DNA from: Mucilaginibacter roseus
Lineage (GTDB): Bacteria > Bacteroidota > Bacteroidia > Sphingobacteriales > Sphingobacteriaceae
Assembly (NCBI RefSeq): GCF_021215455.1
Contig: NZ_JAJPWV010000003.1
Location: forward strand, 558,001-622,000
DNA length: 64,000 nt
Reading direction: 5' to 3'
Part shown: piece after piece, positions 24,832-31,964 of the stretch
How positions within the stretch are numbered: the first letter of the stretch is position 1
Layout of the letters: each line of letters begins with the position of its first letter
Notes under the pieces: model-generated
The model's database searches: none
What the model saw: only the letters and a program-made list of their open reading frames with translations
What the model was told of the DNA's origin: nothing
Program-made: the position numbers and the translations under genes

Positions 24832-26487
24832 ATGCGCAAAACCTTATTACTATTAGCGGCCTGTAGTACGATGATCAGTACTGCATCTGCCCAGTTAATG
24901 AAAAAAAAGAACGACTTTACACGTGCCGATACGTTGCGTGGTATGCTTACTCCGCTGCGTATGTGTTACGATATTAATTACTACCACCTCGATGTTAAGT
25001 TTAACATCGAGCAGAAATTTATCAGCGGTAATAACCTTTTCAAATTCACAGCCACCGAGGATTTTACTAAACTTCAGTTTGACCTGTATGATAACCTTAA
25101 AGTTGAAAAGGTAACTTATAAAGGTAAAGAAGTACCGTTTACCCGTGAGTTTAACGCAGTGTTTGCTACCTTCCCTAAGGCCATCAAAAAAGGCAGCAAG
25201 GATGAGTTTACAGTTTATTATTCAGGCAACCCAACCATCGCCAAAAATGCCCCTTGGGATGGCGGCGTGGTGTTTACGGCCGACTCATTAGGGAAGCCCT
25301 GGGTGGCTACGGCCTGCCAGGGAGCGGGTGCCAGCATCTGGTGGCCAAATAAGGATCATCAGGCCGACGAGGTAGATAGTATGCTCATTAGCATCAGCGT
25401 ACCAAAGGGGTTGAAGGATGTATCAAACGGTCGCCTGCGTAAAGTAACGCAACTGAAGGATGGCTACACCCGTTTCGACTGGATCGTCAAAAATCCCATC
25501 AACAACTATGATGTTGCCGCCAACATAGGGGATTATGCCAACTGGACCGACAGTTATGCCGGCGAAAAAGGCAAACTCGACCTAAGTTTTTGGGTGTTGA
25601 GCTACAACCTGGCCAAAGCTAAAGTTCATTTTGCGGAAGATGTAAAGCCAATGCTTAAGGCCTTTGAACACTGGTTTGGCCCATATCCCTTTTATGAAGA
25701 CAGCTACAAGCTGGTTGAAACACCTCACCTGGGTATGGAGCACCAAAGCGCCGTGGCTTATGGTAACAAATACAAAAAAGGCTACCTGGGTATGGATATG
25801 TCGGGCACGGGTTATGGTACCAAATGGGACTACATTATTGTACACGAGAGCGGCCACGAATGGTTCGGCAACAACATTACCTCAAAGGATATTGCTGATA
25901 TGTGGATACACGAGAGCTTTACTACTTATAGCGAAGGCATATACACCGAAAGCCGCTGGGGTAAGCAAGCCGGGCAGGAGTATATACACGGTCAGCGTAC
26001 CGGCATATCAAACGGTGGGCCGATTGTTGGCCCGTATGATGTAAACAAGGAAGGTTCTGGCGATATGTACCCTAAAGGGGCTAATGTGCTGAACATGGTA
26101 CGCACCATTATTAATGATGATGAAAAATGGCGCGGCATACTGCGTGGCCTGGGCAAAACCTTCTACCACAAAACGGTTACCTATGATGATGTGACCAAAT
26201 ACATCAGCGAGCAGGCCGGTATTGACCTGTCGACCGTATTTGAGCAGTATTTGAAACATAGTACCTTGCCGGTACTCGAACTGGTGGATGTTCGCGGTAA
26301 AGTATATGCCCGCTGGATAGCTGAAACACCACGTTTTGCCATGCCTGTACGCATCCGCATAAAAGGCGGAGAATATAAAGTGGTGAATGTTAACAGGGGC
26401 TTATCGCCGCTCGCGCTTGATGGCGCTACTAAAGATAATGTTGAGGTAGATACCTTCAATTACTACATCGGCGTATTGCAGGAATAA
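24832..26487 (+). CDS. Secreted M1-family metallopeptidase
   Basis: A 551 aa protein with a signal peptide (about 1-20, ASA-QL), an N-terminal beta domain (YHLDVKFNIEQKFISGNNLF), and the gluzincin site HESGHEWFGNN with the third ligand in WIHESFTTY about 19 residues later. It lacks the long helical C-terminal domain of classical aminopeptidase N, as in other short secreted Bacteroidota M1 proteins. With the preceding S15-type hydrolase it forms a two-gene peptide-degrading unit. Confidence 0.92.
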   Translation: MRKTLLLLAACSTMISTASAQLMKKKNDFTRADTLRGMLTPLRMCYDINYYHLDVKFNIEQKFISGNNLFKFTATEDFTKLQFDLYDNLKVEKVTYKGKEVPFTREFNAVFATFPKAIKKGSKDEFTVYYSGNPTIAKNAPWDGGVVFTADSLGKPWVATACQGAGASIWWPNKDHQADEVDSMLISISVPKGLKDVSNGRLRKVTQLKDGYTRFDWIVKNPINNYDVAANIGDYANWTDSYAGEKGKLDLSFWVLSYNLAKAKVHFAEDVKPMLKAFEHWFGPYPFYEDSYKLVETPHLGMEHQSAVAYGNKYKKGYLGMDMSGTGYGTKWDYIIVHESGHEWFGNNITSKDIADMWIHESFTTYSEGIYTESRWGKQAGQEYIHGQRTGISNGGPIVGPYDVNKEGSGDMYPKGANVLNMVRTIINDDEKWRGILRGLGKTFYHKTVTYDDVTKYISEQAGIDLSTVFEQYLKHSTLPVLELVDVRGKVYARWIAETPRFAMPVRIRIKGGEYKVVNVNRGLSPLALDGATKDNVEVDTFNYYIGVLQE

Positions 26488-26499
26488 CATCCTGCAATA
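26474..26499. terminator. Hairpin overlapping the end of the M1 gene
   Basis: A perfect 10-bp stem, TATTGCAGGA/TCCTGCAATA around ATAACA, includes the stop codon of the M1 gene and is followed by ACGCTTTT. It is a likely terminator between this gene and the convergent trmD, with a weak T-run. Confidence 0.55.
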
Positions 26500-26505
26500 A
26501 CGCTT

Positions 26506-27183
26506 TTACTCATTCAAAAGATCGGGACGGCGGGTTTTGGTACGCTCCAAAGCCTGCTCAAACCGCCACTTCTCAATTTCGGGCGTATTGCCGCTCAATA
26601 GGATATCGGGCACCTTATGGCCGTTCCAATCGGCCGGGCGGGTGTAAACCGGGGCATCCAGCAGGTCGCCCTGAAAGGAGTCGGACAAGGCCGAAGTTTC
26701 GTCGCTCAGCACACCCGGAATTAGCCTTACAACAGAATCGACCAATACGGCCGCGGGCAATTCACCGCCGGAGAGTACATAATCGCCAATACTAATTTCG
26801 CGGGTAACATACAGATCGCGCACGCGCTGGTCAATCCCCTTGTAGTGCCCGCAAAGTATTATAATGTTGCCTTTTACCGATAGCTGGTTGGCAATGTTTT
26901 GGTTAAGCGTTTCGCCATCGGGCGTCATAAAAATCACCTCGTCATACTCGCGCTCTGATTTTAATTTTTCGATGCAAGCCGCAAAAGGCTCAATCATCAT
27001 TACCATACCGCTGCCTCCACCGTAAGGATAATCATCAACGCTTTTATGCTTGTTGGTGGCATAATCGCGCAGGTTGTGTACGTGAATTTCGGCTATGCCC
27101 TTTTTTTGCGCACGCTGTAAAATTGAATGTGCAAAAGGACTTTCGAGCAGGCCCGGTAAAACGGTAAGGATATCAAAACGCAT
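26506..27183 (-). CDS. trmD: tRNA (guanine-N1-)-methyltransferase TrmD
   Basis: A 225 aa SPOUT-class enzyme making m1G37 in tRNA. The family features are [46 protein letters not shown] and the knot region [16 protein letters not shown]. The length is normal. In Bacteroidota it usually follows rpsP and rimM directly; here an accessory island of about 1.8 kb separates it from rimM. A -7-like TATCTTTG on the minus strand (27195-27188) ends 4 bp before the start codon, so trmD may have its own, possibly leaderless, promoter. Confidence 0.97.
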   Translation of the reverse strand: MRFDILTVLPGLLESPFAHSILQRAQKKGIAEIHVHNLRDYATNKHKSVDDYPYGGGSGMVMMIEPFAACIEKLKSEREYDEVIFMTPDGETLNQNIANQLSVKGNIIILCGHYKGIDQRVRDLYVTREISIGDYVLSGGELPAAVLVDSVVRLIPGVLSDETSALSDSFQGDLLDAPVYTRPADWNGHKVPDILLSGNTPEIEKWRFEQALERTKTRRPDLLNE

Positions 27184-27268
27184 GGGGCAAAGATACGAAA
27201 GTGATAAACTGTAATTTCGTATCTGAATTTATTATTATCAGCTAAATTGTTAATATCGTGATAACTTT

Positions 27269-27302
27269 TTGACACAATGCAGGTGTAGCTTTTGTATATT
27301 TG
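27269..27302 (+). promoter_or_regulatory. Promoter for a candidate small RNA
   Basis: TTG (27269-27271), 23 bp, then TATATTTG (27295-27302): an exact -7 match with an acceptable -33 spacing. It points into a stretch with no coding frame that ends at the terminator 27368-27390. Predicted start near 27309. Confidence 0.55.
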
Positions 27303-27308
27303 TTATAA

Positions 27309-27392
27309 GTCGACTCGGTAAGACCGCTTGCTCTTATCGGGCCGCGAAAATCAAGAGATTACTTGAACCTCGGTTTTTAACCGGGGTTTTCT
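27309..27392 (+). ncRNA. Candidate structured small RNA, about 84 nt
   Basis: Defined by the promoter at 27269-27302 and the intrinsic terminator at its end. Inside is a 10-bp hairpin, CTCGGTAAGA (27314-27323) with TCTTATCGGG (27332-27341) around an 8-nt loop, then a mostly single-stranded A-rich link, then the terminator stem. No open frame of useful length is present. I do not recognise an Rfam family. It ends tail-to-tail with the DUF3800 gene. Confidence 0.5.
27368..27390 (+). terminator. Intrinsic terminator of the candidate small RNA
   Basis: CCTCGGTT-TTT-AACCGGGG (8-bp stem, one T-G pair) followed by TTTTCTT. The T-run exists only in the plus orientation, and no plus-strand protein gene ends here. 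Confidence 0.75.
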
Positions 27393-28135
27393 TATGATCG
27401 GACTATTCCTAAATTATCACTTCTACTGGCTTTCTTCAACAAAATAGGTTCAATCTTATCAAATTGAAGATGTAAACCATATTTCTTTTGGCTTCCTTTA
27501 GGGTATTCTTTTTTATAAAGACAATATGCGATAACATCAACTGACTGCAAGAAATAGGAATGGTGAGATGCTCTTGAGAATGTATCTTCTAAAATACTAT
27601 CTATAGGTGCATTATAAGTACCAGTGAAATGCGATGGGATTATATTAAATACTCTCATTTTTCTTTGAATGTTCATTAATTTTAGGCTATTAGTATCATC
27701 AGCTATAATTATTCCTTTATCAGTAGTATCCTTTTTTAAAAAGGTATCATACCTTTGAAGCAGTCTTGCCCAAGCAAGGTTAAAAATGTCTTGGCCAACA
27801 TGTTCAGCTTTTTTTATACAAATATTAATACAGCGAGATTCATCGAACATTAAAGGTATCTGAGTACAATAATCTTTAATTATATTAATCCTATCAGTTT
27901 TGTTAATCCTCTTATATTCCTCTATCTTATTTATCCTTATCAATTCCGAAGTATGTATTTCAGTTCTTTGATTTAGATTATAAGTAGCTTTAATTGCTTT
28001 ACGAAAAACCTTTAACCGTTGTAAGTACTTATCCCAGTCAGTTTGAGATATTATTAATCCTGATAATATATAATGGGGCGATGAATGTTGGCTTACTCCA
28101 GGGTCACCGCTTTCATCGACATACATTAAATACAT
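27392..28135 (-). CDS. DUF3800 domain protein
   Basis: A 247 aa protein with the DUF3800 hallmarks: N-terminal YVDESGDPG, HYILSGLIIS, a central D in IIIADDTNS, and C-terminal SYFLQSVDVIAYCLYKKE. The family has conserved acidic residues suggesting a metal-dependent nuclease-like site, but its function is unknown; members are common in accessory and defence-related regions. The gene is strongly A/T-rich compared with trmD and rimM, which supports horizontal acquisition. I start at ATG 28133-28135; the ATG three codons further in (MYVDESG) also fits. The 263 bp upstream (28136-28398) hold no gene I can name. Confidence 0.85.
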   Translation of the reverse strand: MYLMYVDESGDPGVSQHSSPHYILSGLIISQTDWDKYLQRLKVFRKAIKATYNLNQRTEIHTSELIRINKIEEYKRINKTDRINIIKDYCTQIPLMFDESRCINICIKKAEHVGQDIFNLAWARLLQRYDTFLKKDTTDKGIIIADDTNSLKLMNIQRKMRVFNIIPSHFTGTYNAPIDSILEDTFSRASHHSYFLQSVDVIAYCLYKKEYPKGSQKKYGLHLQFDKIEPILLKKASRSDNLGIVRS

Positions 28136-28398
28136 TGCAATTGGTTTAGATTTGCAATTTAACAATTCTGCTAATTTATTTGATAGTCTTTATTTCATAT
28201 AAATAACAATAGTCCTTCGACTTCAACGCATATTACCTATCTTCCGGCATCATACTTTTATATTATCCTTTTTCGCAAGAACAGCACTTACGGTCATTTC
28301 AACGACCATAGTAATGATTTCCTGTCGTGATTGTAATCGTCGAATTTTTCAAGTAGGTTAGTAATTTTGCTGCAGCCTAATTAATACAATCACTACAC

Positions 28399-28599
28399 TC
28401 AATCCTCCTCTTCCAATATAAAAATACTTTCAACCGGCTTTTCAAACACGCGGGCGATTTTTAAGGCCAACACAGTTGAGGGTACATATTTATTGCTCTC
28501 GATGGTATTTATGGTTTGGCGCGATACACCGATCAGCTCGGCCAGCTCGCCCTGGGTCATGTTCTTAATGGCGCGTTCTACGCGCAGGGTATTCTTCAT
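28399..28599 (-). CDS. XRE/Cro-type HTH regulator
   Basis: A 66 aa single-domain DNA-binding protein. The helix-turn-helix is LRVERAIKNMTQGELAELIG then VSRQTINTIESNKYVPS, followed by LALKIARVFEKPVESIF, as in small YozG/Xre-like repressors usually coupled to membrane proteins. It lies 4 bp downstream of a four-helix membrane protein on the same strand, so the two form an operon. The inverted repeats in the operon promoter (29042-29100) are the likely binding sites, which would mean autoregulation. Confidence 0.92.
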   Translation of the reverse strand: MKNTLRVERAIKNMTQGELAELIGVSRQTINTIESNKYVPSTVLALKIARVFEKPVESIFILEEED

Positions 28600-28603
28600 G
28601 CGC

Positions 28604-29038
28604 TTAGTCGGTATTTTTTAGTGAACGATTAAGTTGATAGATAGCCCATTTAAAGCGAACGATAAAAAACAGTAATGGGGTAAATATAAAATGAGCTGCC
28701 ACACCCAGCATCACGTGCCACCTGTCGATAAACAGAATACATAATACCAGGATGGCATAGTTGAAGTAAATAGACCATTGTAGCGAGTCGAGGCGAAGTT
28801 GCGCTATTTGCTCATCTTCTATCTTCTCTTTTGAAAATGCTACAAGAAATAACCCGCCTATCCACAGGAGTATGGCGATGTCGTGTAATGCACCGTTGAT
28901 GTCAAAAGTAGTATCGCCTTGCATCACTTCTATACGATGTAAATAATGGTAATTGAGCGCGGCAACTACAAAACCAAGAATAAACAGAATAGCCCCGATC
29001 AGGCTCCATTTGTGCGGAAAAAGAAAACGTGCTTTCAT
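28604..29038 (-). CDS. Small membrane protein encoded with an XRE regulator
   Basis: A 144 aa protein with four hydrophobic segments: SLIGAILFILGFVVAALNY, HDIAILLWIGGLFLVAFS, YFNYAILVLCILFI and VMLGVAAHFIFTPLLFFIV. I do not recognise a family. I start at ATG 29036-29038 because an upstream extension would read through the operator and promoter. Two-gene units of a membrane protein and a YozG-like regulator are frequent in Firmicutes and Bacteroidota; their role is not known. Confidence 0.8.
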   Translation of the reverse strand: MKARFLFPHKWSLIGAILFILGFVVAALNYHYLHRIEVMQGDTTFDINGALHDIAILLWIGGLFLVAFSKEKIEDEQIAQLRLDSLQWSIYFNYAILVLCILFIDRWHVMLGVAAHFIFTPLLFFIVRFKWAIYQLNRSLKNTD

Positions 29039-29041
29039 GTA

Positions 29042-29100
29042 TGTAAAGTTTGATTTACCAAAAGTAAAACAAACTTTACAAATGTCAAATATATTTGACA
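29042..29100 (-). promoter_or_regulatory. Promoter and operator array of the membrane-protein/XRE operon
   Basis: On the minus strand, TTTG (29089-29086), 19 bp, then TACTTTTG (29066-29059) is a full match to the Bacteroidota promoter consensus. An 18-bp perfect palindrome TGTCAAATATATTTGACA (29083-29100) covers the -33 element. A perfect 11-bp inverted repeat TGTAAAGTTTG (29042-29052)/CAAACTTTACA (29070-29080) brackets the -7 element. Operators over both promoter elements imply repression, most simply by the XRE protein. Confidence 0.8.
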
Positions 29101-29103
29101 TTT

Positions 29104-29628
29104 TTATTCCATATACACATCAAGTAAACCGTCAGGCAGCTCAATGTATAACTCGCCGTCTTCAGCATTTATGCCCTTAATGGTTGCCTCGTTTAGCGGG
29201 AAAAGCACTTCGCGGTTATTGTAACGTACTGTGGCGATGATCTGCTGCGGGTATTCCAACACATCGGTTATTTCGCCAAGTTCGCCGTGATTATCATCAA
29301 TAGCTATAAAGCCTTTAACATCCATCAGGGTAAACTCGTCCTTCTTCTTTTTAGGTTTCAACTTACCGGCCAGGTAAACATCCTTTTTTACCAGGGCTGA
29401 TGCTTTTTCAATAGTATCCACATCCTCCAGGTTAAGGTAGGCTGTGTTAGGCATGGGGTATTTTATAGAGGCTACAAAGTAAGGCACTTGCTTACCGGCT
29501 ATTTCCACAAATAACGAGTTGAACTTTATAGCATCAAGGCCATCAAAGTTAACATACAGCTGCAGCTCGCCTTTTAGTCCGCGTGTTTTTAATATGGTAC
29601 CTATCCTGAAGTTTTCCTGTTTACTCAT
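29104..29628 (-). CDS. rimM: Ribosome maturation factor RimM
   Basis: A 174 aa two-domain protein that binds S19 and helps mature the 30S head. The N-terminal RimM domain has FRIGTILKTRGLKGELQLYV, and the C-terminal PRC-barrel has MDVKGFIAIDDNHGELGEIT and LFPLNEATIKGI. It follows rpsP on the same strand after 80 bp that contain a hairpin. The operator array of the accessory island begins 3 bp beyond its stop codon. Confidence 0.95.
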   Translation of the reverse strand: MSKQENFRIGTILKTRGLKGELQLYVNFDGLDAIKFNSLFVEIAGKQVPYFVASIKYPMPNTAYLNLEDVDTIEKASALVKKDVYLAGKLKPKKKKDEFTLMDVKGFIAIDDNHGELGEITDVLEYPQQIIATVRYNNREVLFPLNEATIKGINAEDGELYIELPDGLLDVYME

Positions 29629-29651
29629 GGGCGTAATTTCAATATAACAAC

Positions 29652-29684
29652 AATGGCGATGACCGTTTAGGGTGCATCGCCATT
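29652..29684 (-). promoter_or_regulatory. Hairpin between rpsP and rimM
   Basis: A perfect 10-bp stem, AATGGCGATG (29652-29661) and CATCGCCATT (29675-29684), in the rpsP-rimM spacer. No strong T-run follows on the minus strand, so attenuation, processing or mRNA stability are as likely as termination. Confidence 0.45.
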
Positions 29685-29708
29685 ATTTAAAGTTTTTGCG
29701 AAGAATAA

Positions 29709-30245
29709 TTATTCAGCGTTTTCGCTTGTTTCTTCAGTAGCAGCTTCAGCACCCTCTTCAGTTGCCGGAGCTTCTTCTTCAGCTACAGGAGCATTTTTAG
29801 CGGCAATTGCAGCAGCTCTGTCTTCATTCTTTTTAGCCTCAGCAGCTAAAGCGGCTTTACGGGCATCATCCTTAGCAGTTGCCAGGTTTGATTTTTTGCC
29901 GGTAATTTTGCCTTCTTTCTGATCAACCCATGCAGTGAATTTTTCATCAGCCTGCTCTTGAGTTAAAGCACCTTTAGTTACACCACCTTGTAAGTGTTTT
30001 TTGTATAAAACACCTTTGTATGAAAGGATAGCACGGCAGGTATCAGTTGGCTGCGCACCGTTGTTAACCCATTCAAAAGTTTTATCAAAGTTGATGTCGA
30101 TAGTAGCCGGGTTGGTGTTTGGGTTGTATGAACCTAAACGCTCAATAAAACGGCCATCGCGTGGAGCGCGTGAGTCGGCTACCACAATGTAGTAAAAAGG
30201 CTTGCCTTTTTTACCATGTCTTTGCAATCTGATTTTAGTTGCCAT
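29709..30245 (-). CDS. rpsP: 30S ribosomal protein S16
   Basis: A 178 aa protein. The S16 core occupies about residues 1-85 ([55 protein letters not shown]). The extra C-terminal ~90 residues are rich in Ala, Lys and Glu and end in an acidic [18 protein letters not shown] tail. Such extensions are normal in Bacteroidota S16. It is the first gene of the rpsP-rimM unit. Confidence 0.97.
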   Translation of the reverse strand: MATKIRLQRHGKKGKPFYYIVVADSRAPRDGRFIERLGSYNPNTNPATIDINFDKTFEWVNNGAQPTDTCRAILSYKGVLYKKHLQGGVTKGALTQEQADEKFTAWVDQKEGKITGKKSNLATAKDDARKAALAAEAKKNEDRAAAIAAKNAPVAEEEAPATEEGAEAATEETSENAE

Positions 30246-30302
30246 GCTTTAAATTAAATTATGTATTCAACATTCCCCCGGAGTTTTCTTTCAGCGGGGA
30301 CG

Positions 30303-30310
30303 CAAAGGTA
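30303..30310 (-). promoter_or_regulatory. -7 element of rpsP
   Basis: TACCTTTG on the minus strand is an exact TAnnTTTG match, 57 bp before the rpsP start codon. No good -33 element is visible. Confidence 0.45.
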
Positions 30311-30394
30311 CTAAAAAATATCATTCGTAATAGCCTTATTTTCAAATTAAAATAAATGGCAAACAATACCGCCGCAACGTGTATTTTTAACACC

Positions 30395-30925
30395 ATGGAG
30401 AGAAAACTACGACTTGCCATTGATATGGATGAAGTACTGGCCGACACCATTGGCAAATTTATAACCGTTTACGAAAAGCGGCATCAAACCATTGTAAAGC
30501 TTGAAGATTTGCCCGGTAAAGAGTTCCGAGAGGTATTGCCTGAAGACATTCGCCAAACCCTGCGCGTTTATATTAACGAGCCCGGCTTTTTCAGGGATAT
30601 ACCGGTAATGGAAGGCGCTTACGAGGTGGTTGAAAAACTGCACGAAAAATACGACCTGTACATCGTATCGGCTGCCATGGAATTCAAAAACTCATTGGCT
30701 GATAAACTCGAGTGGCTTAATGAGCACTTCCCGTTTATATCATGGACGAACATTGTTTTTTGCGGACATAAGATTGTCGACGTGGATATTATGATTGACG
30801 ACCGTATTAAAAACTTTGTGAATTTTGAGGGCCGCAAGCTGTTGTTCACCTCGCCGCATAACCTGAACATACACGATTATGAGCGCGTGAATAGTTGGCA
30901 GGAGGTGGCCGATTTGCTGTTGTAA
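30395..30925 (+). CDS. 5'(3')-deoxyribonucleotidase family HAD phosphatase
   Basis: A 176 aa HAD-superfamily protein of the NT5C type that dephosphorylates (deoxy)nucleoside monophosphates. Motif I is DMDEVLADT with both catalytic aspartates, VSAAME is near motif II, and the motif IV region is VDIMIDDRIKNF. I start at ATG 30395 (MERKLRLAIDMDE); an in-frame ATG at 30356 would add 13 residues of low conservation. It is a single-gene unit facing pfkA across a shared terminator. Confidence 0.88.
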   Translation: MERKLRLAIDMDEVLADTIGKFITVYEKRHQTIVKLEDLPGKEFREVLPEDIRQTLRVYINEPGFFRDIPVMEGAYEVVEKLHEKYDLYIVSAAMEFKNSLADKLEWLNEHFPFISWTNIVFCGHKIVDVDIMIDDRIKNFVNFEGRKLLFTSPHNLNIHDYERVNSWQEVADLLL

Positions 30926-30926
30926 T

Positions 30927-30970
30927 AAAACGAGAAAGGCTTTGCGCATTGCAAAGCCTTTCTCGTTTTT
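30927..30970. terminator. Bidirectional terminator
   Basis: A 19-bp perfect stem, AAAACGAGAAAGGCTTTGC and its complement around GCATT, with T-runs both ways, lies between the convergent nucleotidase gene and pfkA. Confidence 0.93.
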
Positions 30971-30983
30971 ATTGCTGTATATT

Positions 30984-31964
30984 CTACAGCGATAATATCT
31001 CTACCAATTTTACCATGTTGGCATCCAGCTTGTGCGAATTCTTTTTGCAAGCCTGATCAAACGGCGTAAAGGTTATTTCGCCATTGATGATGCCTGCCAT
31101 TTCGCCTTTGCGGCCGGCTTTCAGGGCTTCAACAGCCGCGAAGCCTACCTGGCTTGCCAGTACCCTATCCATACAGGTTGGTTTGCCGCCGCGCTGTATG
31201 TGGCCCAGTATAGATACACGCGTGTCAATCTGTGGGAATTTCTCTTTAACGATGTTGCCGATCTCAAAAGCGCCACCCTCACGGTCGCCTTCGGCAACCA
31301 TTACAATACGCGATGATTTATCTTTACGGCCATGCTCCAGGCGGTGCAGCAGCGCCGGTAAATCTTCAGTGCTTTCAGGTATCAAAACCACTTCAGCGCC
31401 CGACGCGACACCGGTACGCAGGGCAATCAAACCCGAATCGCGGCCCATTACCTCAACAATAAACAAACGGTCGTGCGATTCGGCTGTATCACGTATCTTA
31501 TCAACGGCGTTGATTACCGTGTTAATGGCAGTATCATAACCAATGGTGTAATCAGTACCTATCAGGTCGTTATCGATAGTACCGGGCAAACCAATAACGG
31601 GTATGCCGTACTCATCACCTAATAAACGGGCGCCGGTGAAAGTACCATCGCCGCCTATGGCTACCAGGGCATCAACCTTATGTTTCTTCAGCTGATAGTA
31701 GGCCAGCTTACGGCCTTCGGGGGTTTTAAATTCTTCGCTGCGGGCTGATTTTAAAATAGTACCGCCGCGTTGTATAATGTTTGAAACGGATTTGCGGTTC
31801 ATGGGCTCGTACTCGCCGTTAATCATGCCTTCGTAGCCACGGCGTATGCCGGTAACCTGCAGATTATGATATAAAGCTGTACGCACTACCGCCCTGATGG
31901 CAGCGTTCATGCCCGGCGCGTCACCGCCTGACGTAAATACTCCAATATTTTTTATCTCACTCAT
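30984..31964 (-). CDS. pfkA: 6-phosphofructokinase
   Basis: A 326 aa ATP-dependent PFK: GVFTSGGDAPGMNAAIRAVV for nucleotide binding, GGDGTFTGA, and the catalytic GLPGTIDNDLIGTDYTIGYD region. VEVMGRDSGLIAL, RVSILGHIQRGG and DRVLASQVG complete the fructose-6-phosphate site. GGDG rather than GGDD supports ATP and not pyrophosphate use. Its ATG overlaps the end of the dsbD-like gene by 4 bp, so it is the last gene of birA-dsbD(N)-dsbD-pfkA. Confidence 0.96.
   Translation of the reverse strand: MSEIKNIGVFTSGGDAPGMNAAIRAVVRTALYHNLQVTGIRRGYEGMINGEYEPMNRKSVSNIIQRGGTILKSARSEEFKTPEGRKLAYYQLKKHKVDALVAIGGDGTFTGARLLGDEYGIPVIGLPGTIDNDLIGTDYTIGYDTAINTVINAVDKIRDTAESHDRLFIVEVMGRDSGLIALRTGVASGAEVVLIPESTEDLPALLHRLEHGRKDKSSRIVMVAEGDREGGAFEIGNIVKEKFPQIDTRVSILGHIQRGGKPTCMDRVLASQVGFAAVEALKAGRKGEMAGIINGEITFTPFDQACKKNSHKLDANMVKLVEILSL

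Noticed and set aside
28136..28398. Possible small gene or remnant upstream of the DUF3800 gene
   Set aside because: A short minus-strand frame of about 20-30 codons exists, but it has stops just upstream and no recognisable motif.
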